Assembly: GCF_002407065.1 (NCBI RefSeq)
Contig: NZ_CP023564.1
Span: forward strand, 3,596,001 to 3,660,000
Source of the DNA: Brachybacterium ginsengisoli
GTDB lineage: Bacteria; Actinomycetota; Actinomycetes; Actinomycetales; Dermabacteraceae
Length of the DNA stretch: 64,000 nt
Reading direction: 5' to 3'
Below the pieces are notes generated by a model. The model did no database searches. It had not been told where the DNA came from and worked only from the letters and a program-made list of their open reading frames with translations. Below, one piece after another: positions 30,537 through 38,336 of the stretch (within the stretch, counting starts at the first letter, position 1; the number at the start of each line of letters is the position of its first letter). The position numbers were made by a program, and so were the translations under genes.

Positions 30537-32249
30537 TCAGCGGTCGGATGCGGGGGCGACGACGCGGCCCTGCTCGTCGTCGGGGGCATCCGAGGGGGTG
30601 GTCTGCTCGTCGAAGTCGCCGGTGATCCGCTTGATCACCGAGAAGTCGAAGTCCTGATGCGAGCGGACGCTCATCAGGTAGCAGACCAGGAACGAGACCG
30701 AGTAGGCGACCAGCGAGCCCGAGAGGGTCTCGTAGTCGCGCAGGAACCCGAACCCGAACGGCAGCAGCGCGAGCGAGGTGACCGCGCCGACGGCGATCGC
30801 GGGCCGCAGCCCGAAGAAGCCGAACGCCATGATGGCGAGCACCACGCCCGCACCGATGATGGCGAGCAGCTCGACGACCAGCGCCCAGGCGCCGGTGAGC
30901 GGGATCAGCTGGAAGCGCACCGGCAGGAAGACCACCAGCGCCGCGACGACGGACACCGAGAACGCGAGGTTCGTGACCTTCTTCCAGTAGAAGGAGGCGA
31001 TGACCGGGAACACCAGGCAGCCCCAGAGCGCGCCGACGAAGACCAGCAGGTCCAGGATGTTGAACTTCGCGGTCGCGAAGTAGAGCGCGAGACCGGTGGC
31101 CACGATCATGGTGATCCGGCCGATCAGCAGCATGAGCTTGGGGTTCACGTTCTTGCGCCCCACGGACTGGCCGTACATGTCGGTCATCACGATCGAGCTC
31201 AGCGCCGCCAGGTCGGAGTCCGCGGTGGAGGACAGCGAGCCGATGATCATGATGAACGCGAGCGCCACCAGGGCGACGGGCAGGTACGTGCCGACCATCT
31301 GCGGCATGAGGTTGTTGATGTCCCCGCCGACGGGCTGGATGCCGAGGTAGAGAGCCATCACGCCGAGCATGCCCACGCCGATCACGGTCGCGCCGTAGCC
31401 GATTGTCGCGGTGATGAAGGTGGGCTTGATGAGGTCCTCGCGCACCGCGAAGAGGCGCTGGGCGATGGTCTGGTTGCCGATCGCGTAGGCGAGCACCGCG
31501 GCGATGTAGGGCGCGCCCTGGTTCATGAAGGCGTCGGAGGAGAAGAAGCTCTCCTGCTGCGGGGTGACGTGCCCGGCCGCGACCCCCTCGGCGAACATCG
31601 AGGGACCGCCGGCGAGGAGGAACACCGCCGGGATGATGATGACGGCCGCACCGAGCATCGCCATGACCTGGGCGAAGTCGGTCAGCACCGAAGCACGGAA
31701 GCCGGACCACAGGGTGTACAGCAGCACGCCCGCGGCGATGATGAGGATGCCGGCGCCGAAGCTCAGCGGGGAGAGCATCGCGACGATCGCGCCGCCCGCG
31801 ATGAAGTTCGAGGTCAGCGAGATGACCGAGCCGAGCACGTTGGAGCCGGCGAGCATCAGCTGCGAGGAGCGGCCGTGGCGGGCGTACATGACCTCGGCGA
31901 GGGTGTGGGCGCGGGGTGCGACGGCGCGGATCCGCTTGCCGAAGGGGTAGATGAACAGGATCATCAGCGCGCCCCAGAGCCCGTAGTGGATGGGGCCGGA
32001 GACACCGTAGGTGTAGCCCGCGGTCACCGAGGCGTACATCGAGGACGCCCAGATCCAGGTGGCGGTCATCGAGGCGGCGGAGACGCCGAACCCGATGTTG
32101 TTGCCCGCGGTCATGTAGTCGTCGGCGTTCTCCTTCTTGCGGGAGATCGCGACCGACATCCACATCGTGCCCCCGTAGAACAGGAGCAGGAGCGCAAGCA
32201 CCCCGATGATTCCGAGCTGGGCGATCTCGCCCGATGGCGCTGGTGGCAC
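30537..32249 (-). CDS. Sodium:solute symporter family transporter
   Basis: A 570-residue secondary transporter with about 13 membrane helices. Family features are DDYMTAGNNIGFGVSAASMTATWIW near the start, YTLWSGFRASVLTDFAQVMAM (the SSS signature region) and IIGSLSSTADSDLAALSSI, where Ser residues line the second sodium site. The C-terminal tail is cytoplasmic and acidic. Translation begins at GTG (GGAAGGAAG seven bases upstream). Substrate could be a sugar, urea, proline or an organic acid; nearby Gfo/Idh genes favour a polyol or sugar acid, weakly. Confidence 0.88.
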   Translation of the reverse strand: MPPAPSGEIAQLGIIGVLALLLLFYGGTMWMSVAISRKKENADDYMTAGNNIGFGVSAASMTATWIWASSMYASVTAGYTYGVSGPIHYGLWGALMILFIYPFGKRIRAVAPRAHTLAEVMYARHGRSSQLMLAGSNVLGSVISLTSNFIAGGAIVAMLSPLSFGAGILIIAAGVLLYTLWSGFRASVLTDFAQVMAMLGAAVIIIPAVFLLAGGPSMFAEGVAAGHVTPQQESFFSSDAFMNQGAPYIAAVLAYAIGNQTIAQRLFAVREDLIKPTFITATIGYGATVIGVGMLGVMALYLGIQPVGGDINNLMPQMVGTYLPVALVALAFIMIIGSLSSTADSDLAALSSIVMTDMYGQSVGRKNVNPKLMLLIGRITMIVATGLALYFATAKFNILDLLVFVGALWGCLVFPVIASFYWKKVTNLAFSVSVVAALVVFLPVRFQLIPLTGAWALVVELLAIIGAGVVLAIMAFGFFGLRPAIAVGAVTSLALLPFGFGFLRDYETLSGSLVAYSVSFLVCYLMSVRSHQDFDFSVIKRITGDFDEQTTPSDAPDDEQGRVVAPASDR

Positions 32250-32756
32250 AGGTCTTCCTTCCGTCGTGATCCGTCGGATCTCGTGCGTGCGGTCCGTCTC
32301 GGGCCGCGCAGGGCGCGCTGAGCCAGGGCCCGTGAGGGCCGACCGTCGATCGGCTCCTGGGTCGCAGACCCGTCCCCTCCTCCCCGGCGGTGCCGAGCAC
32401 CTGCTCTCGGGGCGGGACGGTGGCCGCGGAGCTCCGCCCGTCCGGGGGCGGTCCGCCGGCCTGTCGCGCAGGGAGCCGTATAGATACTCGCATGTCGATC
32501 ACGCCCGAACCACCTGAGACATAACGTCCGAGTAACTTCTGCAGGTCACGCCGGTGAAAGTTTTTGTCGGACAAACGGAATCCGAGTGCGTCCGCCACGG
32601 CGATGCATGCCGATGCACTCTCTCGGGAGGCGTGGTGGGGGCGCCCCGAACTCGTCCATGCATCCGACGGCATCCGCTCGTGATCGCTCCCGCTCCCCCG
32701 TACAGTGACGGCCACCCGGACAGGTCGCACGGCGGCGACCAGGAAGCAGGAGCAGG
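32250..32756. other. Divergent intergenic region with operator-like palindromes
   Basis: 507 bases between the symporter and a Gfo/Idh gene. It holds GTATAGATAC (32478-32487), the palindrome TTTGTC-G-GACAAA (32563-32575), and TACAGT (32701-32706) as a probable -10 for the plus-strand gene. The symporter side is GC-rich, and no gene is seen. Confidence 0.6.
32563..32575. promoter_or_regulatory. Operator-like palindrome TTTGTCGGACAAA
   Basis: Perfect six-base arms around G in an AT-rich patch. The core TGTCGGACAA is repeated upstream of the ROK/Gfo-Idh pair at 27829, hinting that one regulator controls both loci. Confidence 0.5.
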
Positions 32757-33782
32757 ATGACAACCAGGCGCATCGGTCTGATCGGCTGCGGGGACGTGTC
32801 CGTGGTCCACCTCGAGGCCATCCGCGACATCGAGGGCCTCGAGCTCGTGGGCGTCGCCGACACGGATCCGCAGGCCCTGACCCGCGCCACCGAGGCGACC
32901 GGGGTCCCCGGCTTCGCGAGCACCCAGGAGCTGATCGACGCCCTCCACCCGGACGCCGTGCACGTCACCACTCCCCACGACCAGCACGTCGGCCCCGCGC
33001 TCACGGCCCTCGCCGCCGGGGTGCACGTGCTGCAGGAGAAGCCCCTCGCCCACACCCTCGAGGAGGGCCGGCGCCTGGTCGAGGCCCTCGCCGCCGCTCC
33101 CGCGGGCGGTCCGAAGGTGGGGATCTGCTTCCAGAACCGCTACAACCTCGCCAGCCGGCACCTGCACGAGATGCTGGCCTCGGGCGAGCTGGGTGCGGTG
33201 CGCGGCGCCTGGGCCTCGGTGGTCTGGACCCGCAGCGCCGACTACTACCGCGCGAAGCCCTGGCGCGGCACCTGGGAGAACTCGGGCGGCGGCTTGCTGA
33301 TCAACCAGGCGATCCACACCCTCGACCTCGTGCAGTGGCTGCTGGGCGGGGTGGAGCGCACGGACGGCCACGTCGCCACCCGCAAGTACGCCGATCTCAT
33401 CGAGGTCGAGGACACCGCCGAGCTGCTCCTGCACCACCCCGGGGGTGTCACCACCTCCTTCTACGCCACCCTCACCGCCCCGCAGCATCGGCCCGTGGAG
33501 CTCGAGATCGACTGCGAGAACGCCTACGTCACCGTGGGCGGCGGCACCTCCGGCGGGCTCACGATCGCCTGGAAGGACGGCCGGGTGGACCACGTGGACG
33601 AGCGCGCGGTGACCTCCGGCGGCCGCTCCTACTGGGGCGTCTCCCACGAGCTGCTGATCCGCGACTTCTACGAGCACCTCGAGGACCCCGAGCCGTTCTG
33701 GATCGGCCCCGGCGAGGCGATCAAGTCGCTGGAGATCCTCAAGGAGGCCTACCGGCTCAGCGGGGTCGGGCCTCAGGGCTGA
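32757..33782 (+). CDS. Gfo/Idh/MocA family oxidoreductase
   Basis: A 341-residue NAD(P)-dependent dehydrogenase. RIGLIGCGDVSVVHLEAI is the Rossmann start, QEKPLAHTLEEG carries the EKP motif, and GGGLLINQAIHTLDLVQWLLG the active-site D-x-x-x-H variant (here with N-Q-A-I-H-T-L-D spacing). GGAG lies just upstream of the start, with a promoter TACAGT further up. It is divergent from the symporter and may act on its cargo. The substrate is unknown. Confidence 0.9.
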   Translation: MTTRRIGLIGCGDVSVVHLEAIRDIEGLELVGVADTDPQALTRATEATGVPGFASTQELIDALHPDAVHVTTPHDQHVGPALTALAAGVHVLQEKPLAHTLEEGRRLVEALAAAPAGGPKVGICFQNRYNLASRHLHEMLASGELGAVRGAWASVVWTRSADYYRAKPWRGTWENSGGGLLINQAIHTLDLVQWLLGGVERTDGHVATRKYADLIEVEDTAELLLHHPGGVTTSFYATLTAPQHRPVELEIDCENAYVTVGGGTSGGLTIAWKDGRVDHVDERAVTSGGRSYWGVSHELLIRDFYEHLEDPEPFWIGPGEAIKSLEILKEAYRLSGVGPQG

Positions 33783-33829
33783 CGCACGACGGGACCCGGA
33801 CGGCTCAGGCGGCGCCCCGACGCCCTCGC

Positions 33830-33835
33830 TACGCT
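33830..33835 (+). promoter_or_regulatory. -10 hexamer, leaderless start of the ATP-grasp gene
   Basis: TACGCT, six bases, ATG at 33842. No Shine-Dalgarno sequence. Confidence 0.5.
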
Positions 33836-33841
33836 CAGCGC

Positions 33842-34759
33842 ATGACCCGGATCGGCATCCTCACCACGCGCCCCGACTTCTTCACCGCGGCGGATCCGGA
33901 GCGGGACTGCATCCCTCTCGTGGCCGCGCTGCGTGAGCGCGGCGTCGAGGCGGAGTCGCTGCCCTGGCGGGATGCGACGACGGACTGGGGAGCCTTCGAC
34001 CTGATCGTGATCCGCAGTCCGTGGGACTACGTGCTGCACCCGACGGAGTTCGACGCCTGGCTCGAGCGGGCCGGGTCCGTCACCAGGGTGCTCAACGAGC
34101 CCGAGCTGGTGCGCTGGAACATGGACAAGCGCTACCTCGTCGCGCTCGAGGCGGCCGGGATCGGAGTGGTCCCCACCACCTTCCACGACGAGGAGGGCAC
34201 GCTCCTGGCCGCGCTCGACGCCTTCCCGGAGGGGGCGCACGTGGTCCTGAAGCCGGTGGTCGGCGCCGGCTCCCAGCAGACCGGCCTGTTCCTGCGGGAG
34301 GACCCCGCAGCCCTCGCGCTGGGCCGGGAGATCCTCGCCGGCGGAGGGGTCGTGATGCTGCAGCCCGAGGTGCCCGAGCTCTCCGAGGGTCGGGAGAAGG
34401 CGCTGTACACGATCGACGGCGCCTTCACCCATGCCATCGCGAAGGGGGCGCTGCTCGCCCGCGGCGGCGGCCTGCGCGGCGGGGTCTACCAGGAGGACCC
34501 GCAGCCGGTCGCGGCCGATGAGCGCGAGCAGGACTTCGCCGAGCAGGTGCTGCGGGCCGTCGGCGAGGTCACGGGCCTGGCCACCCCGCTGTACGGGCGG
34601 ATCGACATGATCGACTCCGCGGAGCACGGCCTGGTGCTCCTGGAGGCGGAGCTGTTCGAGCCCACCTACAACCTGCACCTGGTGCCCGAGGTGGTCGAGA
34701 CCTTCGCCGACGCGATCCTCGCGCGGGCGCTGGCGGCACCGGGCGGGGATGCCGGGTGA
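33842..34759 (+). CDS. ATP-grasp domain protein (RimK/DcsG-like)
   Basis: A 305-residue ATP-grasp enzyme. The N-terminal part (RIGILTTRPDFF, LIVIRSPWDYVLHP) is a pre-ATP-grasp fold; the nucleotide site follows with DKRYLVALEAAGIGVVPT, HVVLKPVVGAGSQQTGL and the metal-binding LVLLEAELFEPTYNLHL. Members join a carboxylate to an amine or thiol using ATP; DcsG in cycloserine synthesis is a relative by motif. There are no biosynthesis genes alongside, so its product is unknown. The last bases overlap the next start (GTGA). Confidence 0.85.
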   Translation: MTRIGILTTRPDFFTAADPERDCIPLVAALRERGVEAESLPWRDATTDWGAFDLIVIRSPWDYVLHPTEFDAWLERAGSVTRVLNEPELVRWNMDKRYLVALEAAGIGVVPTTFHDEEGTLLAALDAFPEGAHVVLKPVVGAGSQQTGLFLREDPAALALGREILAGGGVVMLQPEVPELSEGREKALYTIDGAFTHAIAKGALLARGGGLRGGVYQEDPQPVAADEREQDFAEQVLRAVGEVTGLATPLYGRIDMIDSAEHGLVLLEAELFEPTYNLHLVPEVVETFADAILARALAAPGGDAG

Positions 34760-35043
34760 GCCACGGCCCGTCACCGGCTCCGCGCGAGCACCCGCCCCGC
34801 GCCGGCGGGCACGCGCTCGCGCTCGGCCTGCTCGCGCTGCTGCTGGTGCTGATCCCCGTGGTCGGGGACCTGATCTCGGTGCCCGTCGCGGTGCTCGCCG
34901 TCGGCCTCGGGATCGTGGGCGTCGGCCACTACGACGCGGGCCGGGCCCCGCGGATGCTCCCCTCGGTGCTCGGGGCCGTGCTGGGGGCCGTCTCGCTGCT
35001 GATCACCGTCGTGTCCCTGCTCGCCACCTCCGCTCCCGGGTGA
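34756..35043 (+). CDS. Small membrane protein
   Basis: A 95-residue protein starting at GTG within the stop of the ATP-grasp gene. Two or three hydrophobic segments (about residues 20-45, 47-57 and 68-90) and a short Pro-rich N-terminus are visible. I do not recognise a family beyond small actinobacterial membrane proteins similar to DUF4190-type ones. Translational coupling suggests it is made with the ATP-grasp protein. Confidence 0.65.
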   Translation: MSHGPSPAPREHPPRAGGHALALGLLALLLVLIPVVGDLISVPVAVLAVGLGIVGVGHYDAGRAPRMLPSVLGAVLGAVSLLITVVSLLATSAPG

Positions 35044-35067
35044 TCTCCGTCGGGTGAGCGGAGCTCA

Positions 35068-35102
35068 TCGAAGCGTTTCAGCGAAACACCGTCGAAACTT
35101 CG
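35068..35102. promoter_or_regulatory. LacI-type operator cluster upstream of the LacI gene
   Basis: TCGAAGCGTTTCAG (35068-35081) resembles the palindrome at 40116; overlapping GTTTC-AGC-GAAAC (35074-35086) and CGAA-AC-TTCG (35093-35102) follow. This fits autoregulation. Confidence 0.5.
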
Positions 35103-35217
35103 TCGGCCCCCGCCCTGACGTGGGATGATGATGCGACGGTGGAGCGTCTCCGCCCGAGTCGGGCCGACAGCCTCCGCGAGATCCGGGAGGGGACGGGGCG
35201 GCGGACAGGAACCCAGC

Positions 35218-36219
35218 ATGGCCACGATGACCGACATCGCCCGGGAGGCCGGCGTCTCGCTGAGCACGGTGAGCTACGCCCTCAGCGGGAAGCGACCGAT
35301 CTCGGCCTCCACGCGCACGCGCATCGACCAGGCGATCGCGAAGCTGCGGTACCACCCGACGGCCAGCGCCCGCGCCCTCGCCCTGAAGCGCACCTCCCTG
35401 CTGGGCCTCGCCGTCCCGCAGCGGCCCGACGTCGACGACCACGTGATCATGGAGTTCGTCGGCTCGATCCTCAGCGCCGCCCACGAGGCGGACTACGACG
35501 TGGTGCTGGTGACCGCGGAGGATCGCGAGCGCGCGCTGCGCATCGTCGAGGAGGGCAAGGTCGACGCGCTGATCGTCATGGACATCGTCGAGGACGACGA
35601 GCGGCTGCCCGACCTCGCCCGGCTCCACAGCCCCGTGGTGCTGATCGGCAACCCCCAGGACACCAACGGCCTGGCCTGCGTGGACTTCGACTTCCTGGCC
35701 GGGGCGATGCTCGCGGTGCGGGAGCTGCACGGCCGGGGAGCGTCGCGGATCGCGATGCTCAAGCCGCCATCGGCCGCGGCGGGCGGGCCGGTGCCCACCT
35801 ACGCCCGTCGTGCCCGGCTGGGCTACACGATGGCCTGCGCCGAGCTCGGGCTGGACAGCGAAGTCGTCGAGCTGCCGCCGGATTCCGCGGCCGTCGCCGA
35901 CTTCGTGCGCGACCAGATCCTCTCCGGCGCCCGCTTCGACGGCCTCTTCGTACACCACGAGCCGGCCCTGGCCATGCTGGGCCGCGCGATGTCCCAGCTC
36001 GGCGTCGCCTGCCCGGAGGAGGTGCAGGTCGCCGCGATCGCGCCCGCCGATGTCGCGAGGAACGGCCCGTGGGAGGTCTCCTCGGTGGATCTGCCGATCC
36101 CGTCGATCGGGCGCTCCACCGTGGCGATGGCGCTCGAGCGGCTGCGGGACCGGGAGGTGCCCGCGCACACGCGGCTGCTCAGCCCCACCTTCGTCCCCCG
36201 CGCGACCACGCTCCCCTGA
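35218..36219 (+). CDS. LacI family transcriptional regulator
   Basis: A 333-residue repressor. The helix-turn-helix and hinge are MTDIAREAGVSLSTVSYALSGKRPISASTRTRIDQAI followed by YHPTASARAL, and the periplasmic-binding-like ligand domain follows (GLAVPQRPDVDDHVIMEFVGSI, ALIVMDIVEDDERL). AGGA upstream supports ATG 35218. It is convergent with the importer operon, and operator-like palindromes occur before this gene and on both sides of the 40-kb divergent promoter, so it likely controls the importer and the GH3-GH31-GH42 genes. Confidence 0.92.
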   Translation: MATMTDIAREAGVSLSTVSYALSGKRPISASTRTRIDQAIAKLRYHPTASARALALKRTSLLGLAVPQRPDVDDHVIMEFVGSILSAAHEADYDVVLVTAEDRERALRIVEEGKVDALIVMDIVEDDERLPDLARLHSPVVLIGNPQDTNGLACVDFDFLAGAMLAVRELHGRGASRIAMLKPPSAAAGGPVPTYARRARLGYTMACAELGLDSEVVELPPDSAAVADFVRDQILSGARFDGLFVHHEPALAMLGRAMSQLGVACPEEVQVAAIAPADVARNGPWEVSSVDLPIPSIGRSTVAMALERLRDREVPAHTRLLSPTFVPRATTLP

Positions 36220-36227
36220 GACGCGGG

Positions 36228-36267
36228 GACCCGGGCCCGCCTCGAGCGGTCGAGGTGGGCCCGGGTC
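36228..36267. terminator. Terminator between LacI and permease genes
   Basis: 18-bp arms (36228-36245 and 36250-36267) with one G-T wobble and loop GCGG, between convergent genes. Confidence 0.8.
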
Positions 36268-36282
36268 CGGGTCGACGTCCCG

Positions 36283-37236
36283 TCAGCCCTTCACGGCACC
36301 GGTGATCACGGCCTTGGTGAAGTGCTTCTGGATGAACGGGTACATGATGACGATCGGGATGATCGTGCACACCACGGCCGCCATCTTCAACGAGGCCGCC
36401 GGGGCGTTCTTCATGCCGGAGGAGATGGCCGCCGCCGCGGCGGCGTCCTGACCCGTCGGCCCGGAGGACGCGAGCAGCCACTGCTGGATCAGCACCTGGA
36501 TCGGCTTCACGTCCATCCCGGGGGTGTAGAGGACCCCGAGGAAGTACGTGTTCCAGTAGCCCACCGCGTAGAACAGTCCGATGACCGCGAGGATCGCCTT
36601 CGACATCGGCAGCACGATCTGGAAGAGGATCTTGAACTCCCCGGCGCCGTCGATCTTCGCGGCGTCGATGAGCTCCGGCGGGACGCTGGTCATGAAGAAC
36701 GTCCGCAGCACGATGAGGTTCCAGGCGCTGAAGCACACGGGCAGGATGAGCGCCCACATGTTGTTCAGGAGACCCAGGTTCTGCACCACCAGGTAGGACG
36801 GATACATGCCGGGGGCGAAGAGCAGCGTGACGAGGATGGCCATGAGGAGCTTCGAGTGCCACAGCGTCCCCGGGCGGGACAGGCCGTAGGCCGCACCCAC
36901 GGTGAGGACGAGGCTCACCGCGGTGCCGATCGCGGTCAGCACGATCGTGAACAGCAGCGATTGCGTGACGGCCCCACCCGAGAGGATCTCCCGGTAGGCC
37001 TGCAGCGACAGGTCCGTGGGGAAGAGGACGAGGTCGCCGCCCGCCTGCGTGAGCGCCTCCTCGCTGGCGAGGCTCGTGGCGACCACCGCCCAGATCGGCA
37101 CCAGGACGGCCCCGGCGTAGAGGGCCAGGAACAGGCCCCGGAGGAGCTTGGCCGGGATCGACGGCTCCTCGTCCCAGATCGGGCGGGCCCGCTCGGGCGC
37201 TCGGGGCACGGACAGCTTGCGGATCGGGATGCTCAT
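36283..37236 (-). CDS. Carbohydrate ABC transporter permease (LplC/YtcP type)
   Basis: A 317-residue inner-membrane permease, six helices. The ATPase-coupling EAA loop reads PELIDAAKIDGAGEFKILFQIVLP. PFIQKHFTKAVITGAVKG at the C-terminus is typical of the LplC branch of oligosaccharide importers. It overlaps the preceding permease by four bases (ATGA) and is last in the operon binding protein, LplB-like, LplC-like. No ATPase gene is nearby, so a shared MsmK-like ATPase elsewhere probably energises it. Confidence 0.92.
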   Translation of the reverse strand: MSIPIRKLSVPRAPERARPIWDEEPSIPAKLLRGLFLALYAGAVLVPIWAVVATSLASEEALTQAGGDLVLFPTDLSLQAYREILSGGAVTQSLLFTIVLTAIGTAVSLVLTVGAAYGLSRPGTLWHSKLLMAILVTLLFAPGMYPSYLVVQNLGLLNNMWALILPVCFSAWNLIVLRTFFMTSVPPELIDAAKIDGAGEFKILFQIVLPMSKAILAVIGLFYAVGYWNTYFLGVLYTPGMDVKPIQVLIQQWLLASSGPTGQDAAAAAAISSGMKNAPAASLKMAAVVCTIIPIVIMYPFIQKHFTKAVITGAVKG

Positions 37237-38276
37237 GCCTTCTGGAACACCCCCTGCTCGCCGAGCCGGTGCGCGACATGGTTGGCCGAGAGGATCAGCA
37301 GCAGCCCGATCACGCCCTTGAAGAGCCCCGCGGCGGTGCCGAGCGATTCCCCGTCGGAGGCGAGGATCGTGCGGTAGTAGACGTAGGTGTCCAGCACCTC
37401 GGCCGTGTTCCAGCCGACGGCCTCCCGCTGCAGCTGGTACTGCTCGAAGCCGACGGAGAGGATGCCTCCGAGCTGGAGGATCAGCAGCAGGACGATCACC
37501 GGTCGGATCCCCGGCAGCGTGATGTGCCACAGACGCTGCCAACGATTCGCGCCGTCGGCCGCGGCCGCCTCGTAGAGGCTCGGGCTGATCGCCCCGAGCG
37601 CGGCGAGGAAGATGATCATCCCCCAGCCCGCGTCCTTCCAGGTCCACTGCATCCAGGCGAGGAACGTGAAGGTGCTCGGATCATTCATGATCTGGAGACG
37701 TTCGGCGCCCATGCCCACCAGCCACCGGCTGAGCAGGCCGTCCTGTCCGAGCACCTGCAGGAAGATCGTCACGACGAGCACCCAGGAGAAGAAGTACGGC
37801 AGGTAGACGATCGACTGGAACGAGTTGCGCAGCACCTTGGAGATGAGCCCGTGGACGACCAGCGCGAGGATGATCGAGAACGGGAAGACGAACAGCAGCT
37901 GTGCGAGGGCGAACCGCAGAGTGTTCAGCAGCGCCTGGACGAAGTACGGATCCTGGAACAGGAGCTGGAAGTAGCTGAACCCGACGATCGGGTTCTCCCA
38001 TATCGGCCGGTACGGGCTGTAGTCCATGAAGGCGATGACGCTGAACAGCGAGGGCAGGTAGAAGAAGAACGCCAGCTGGAGCAGCGCCGGGAGGACGAGC
38101 AGCAGCAGGGGCCAGTCCCGCCTCAGCCGTGCCCGCAGCGGGATGCGTCGGCGCGCTCCGGCCCGCGGTTCGTCGCTGCCGACGGTCCCGGCCGTGAGCG
38201 GCTCGGGAGCGGAGCGCTCCTGCCCGGTGGCGTCGAGCGCCGAGGAGGGAGCCTCTCGGGTGGAACGGAGGGTCAT
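37233..38276 (-). CDS. Sugar ABC transporter permease (LplB type)
   Basis: A 347-residue permease with an unusually long cytoplasmic N-terminus (about 50 residues, Arg-rich at RARLRRDW) before six helices. The EAA loop is PSLYEAAAADGANRWQRLWHITLPGI; GGILSVGFEQYQLQ is a family signature. It pairs with the next permease and the lipoprotein encoded upstream to import an oligosaccharide. GGAG-type ribosome site before ATG 38276. Confidence 0.92.
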   Translation of the reverse strand: MTLRSTREAPSSALDATGQERSAPEPLTAGTVGSDEPRAGARRRIPLRARLRRDWPLLLLVLPALLQLAFFFYLPSLFSVIAFMDYSPYRPIWENPIVGFSYFQLLFQDPYFVQALLNTLRFALAQLLFVFPFSIILALVVHGLISKVLRNSFQSIVYLPYFFSWVLVVTIFLQVLGQDGLLSRWLVGMGAERLQIMNDPSTFTFLAWMQWTWKDAGWGMIIFLAALGAISPSLYEAAAADGANRWQRLWHITLPGIRPVIVLLLILQLGGILSVGFEQYQLQREAVGWNTAEVLDTYVYYRTILASDGESLGTAAGLFKGVIGLLLILSANHVAHRLGEQGVFQKA

Positions 38277-38336
38277 GGTGTCCTGCTCCCGCCGCTCGTC
38301 CGTCCGACGCCGGTGATGATCTCGGGACGGGTCATC

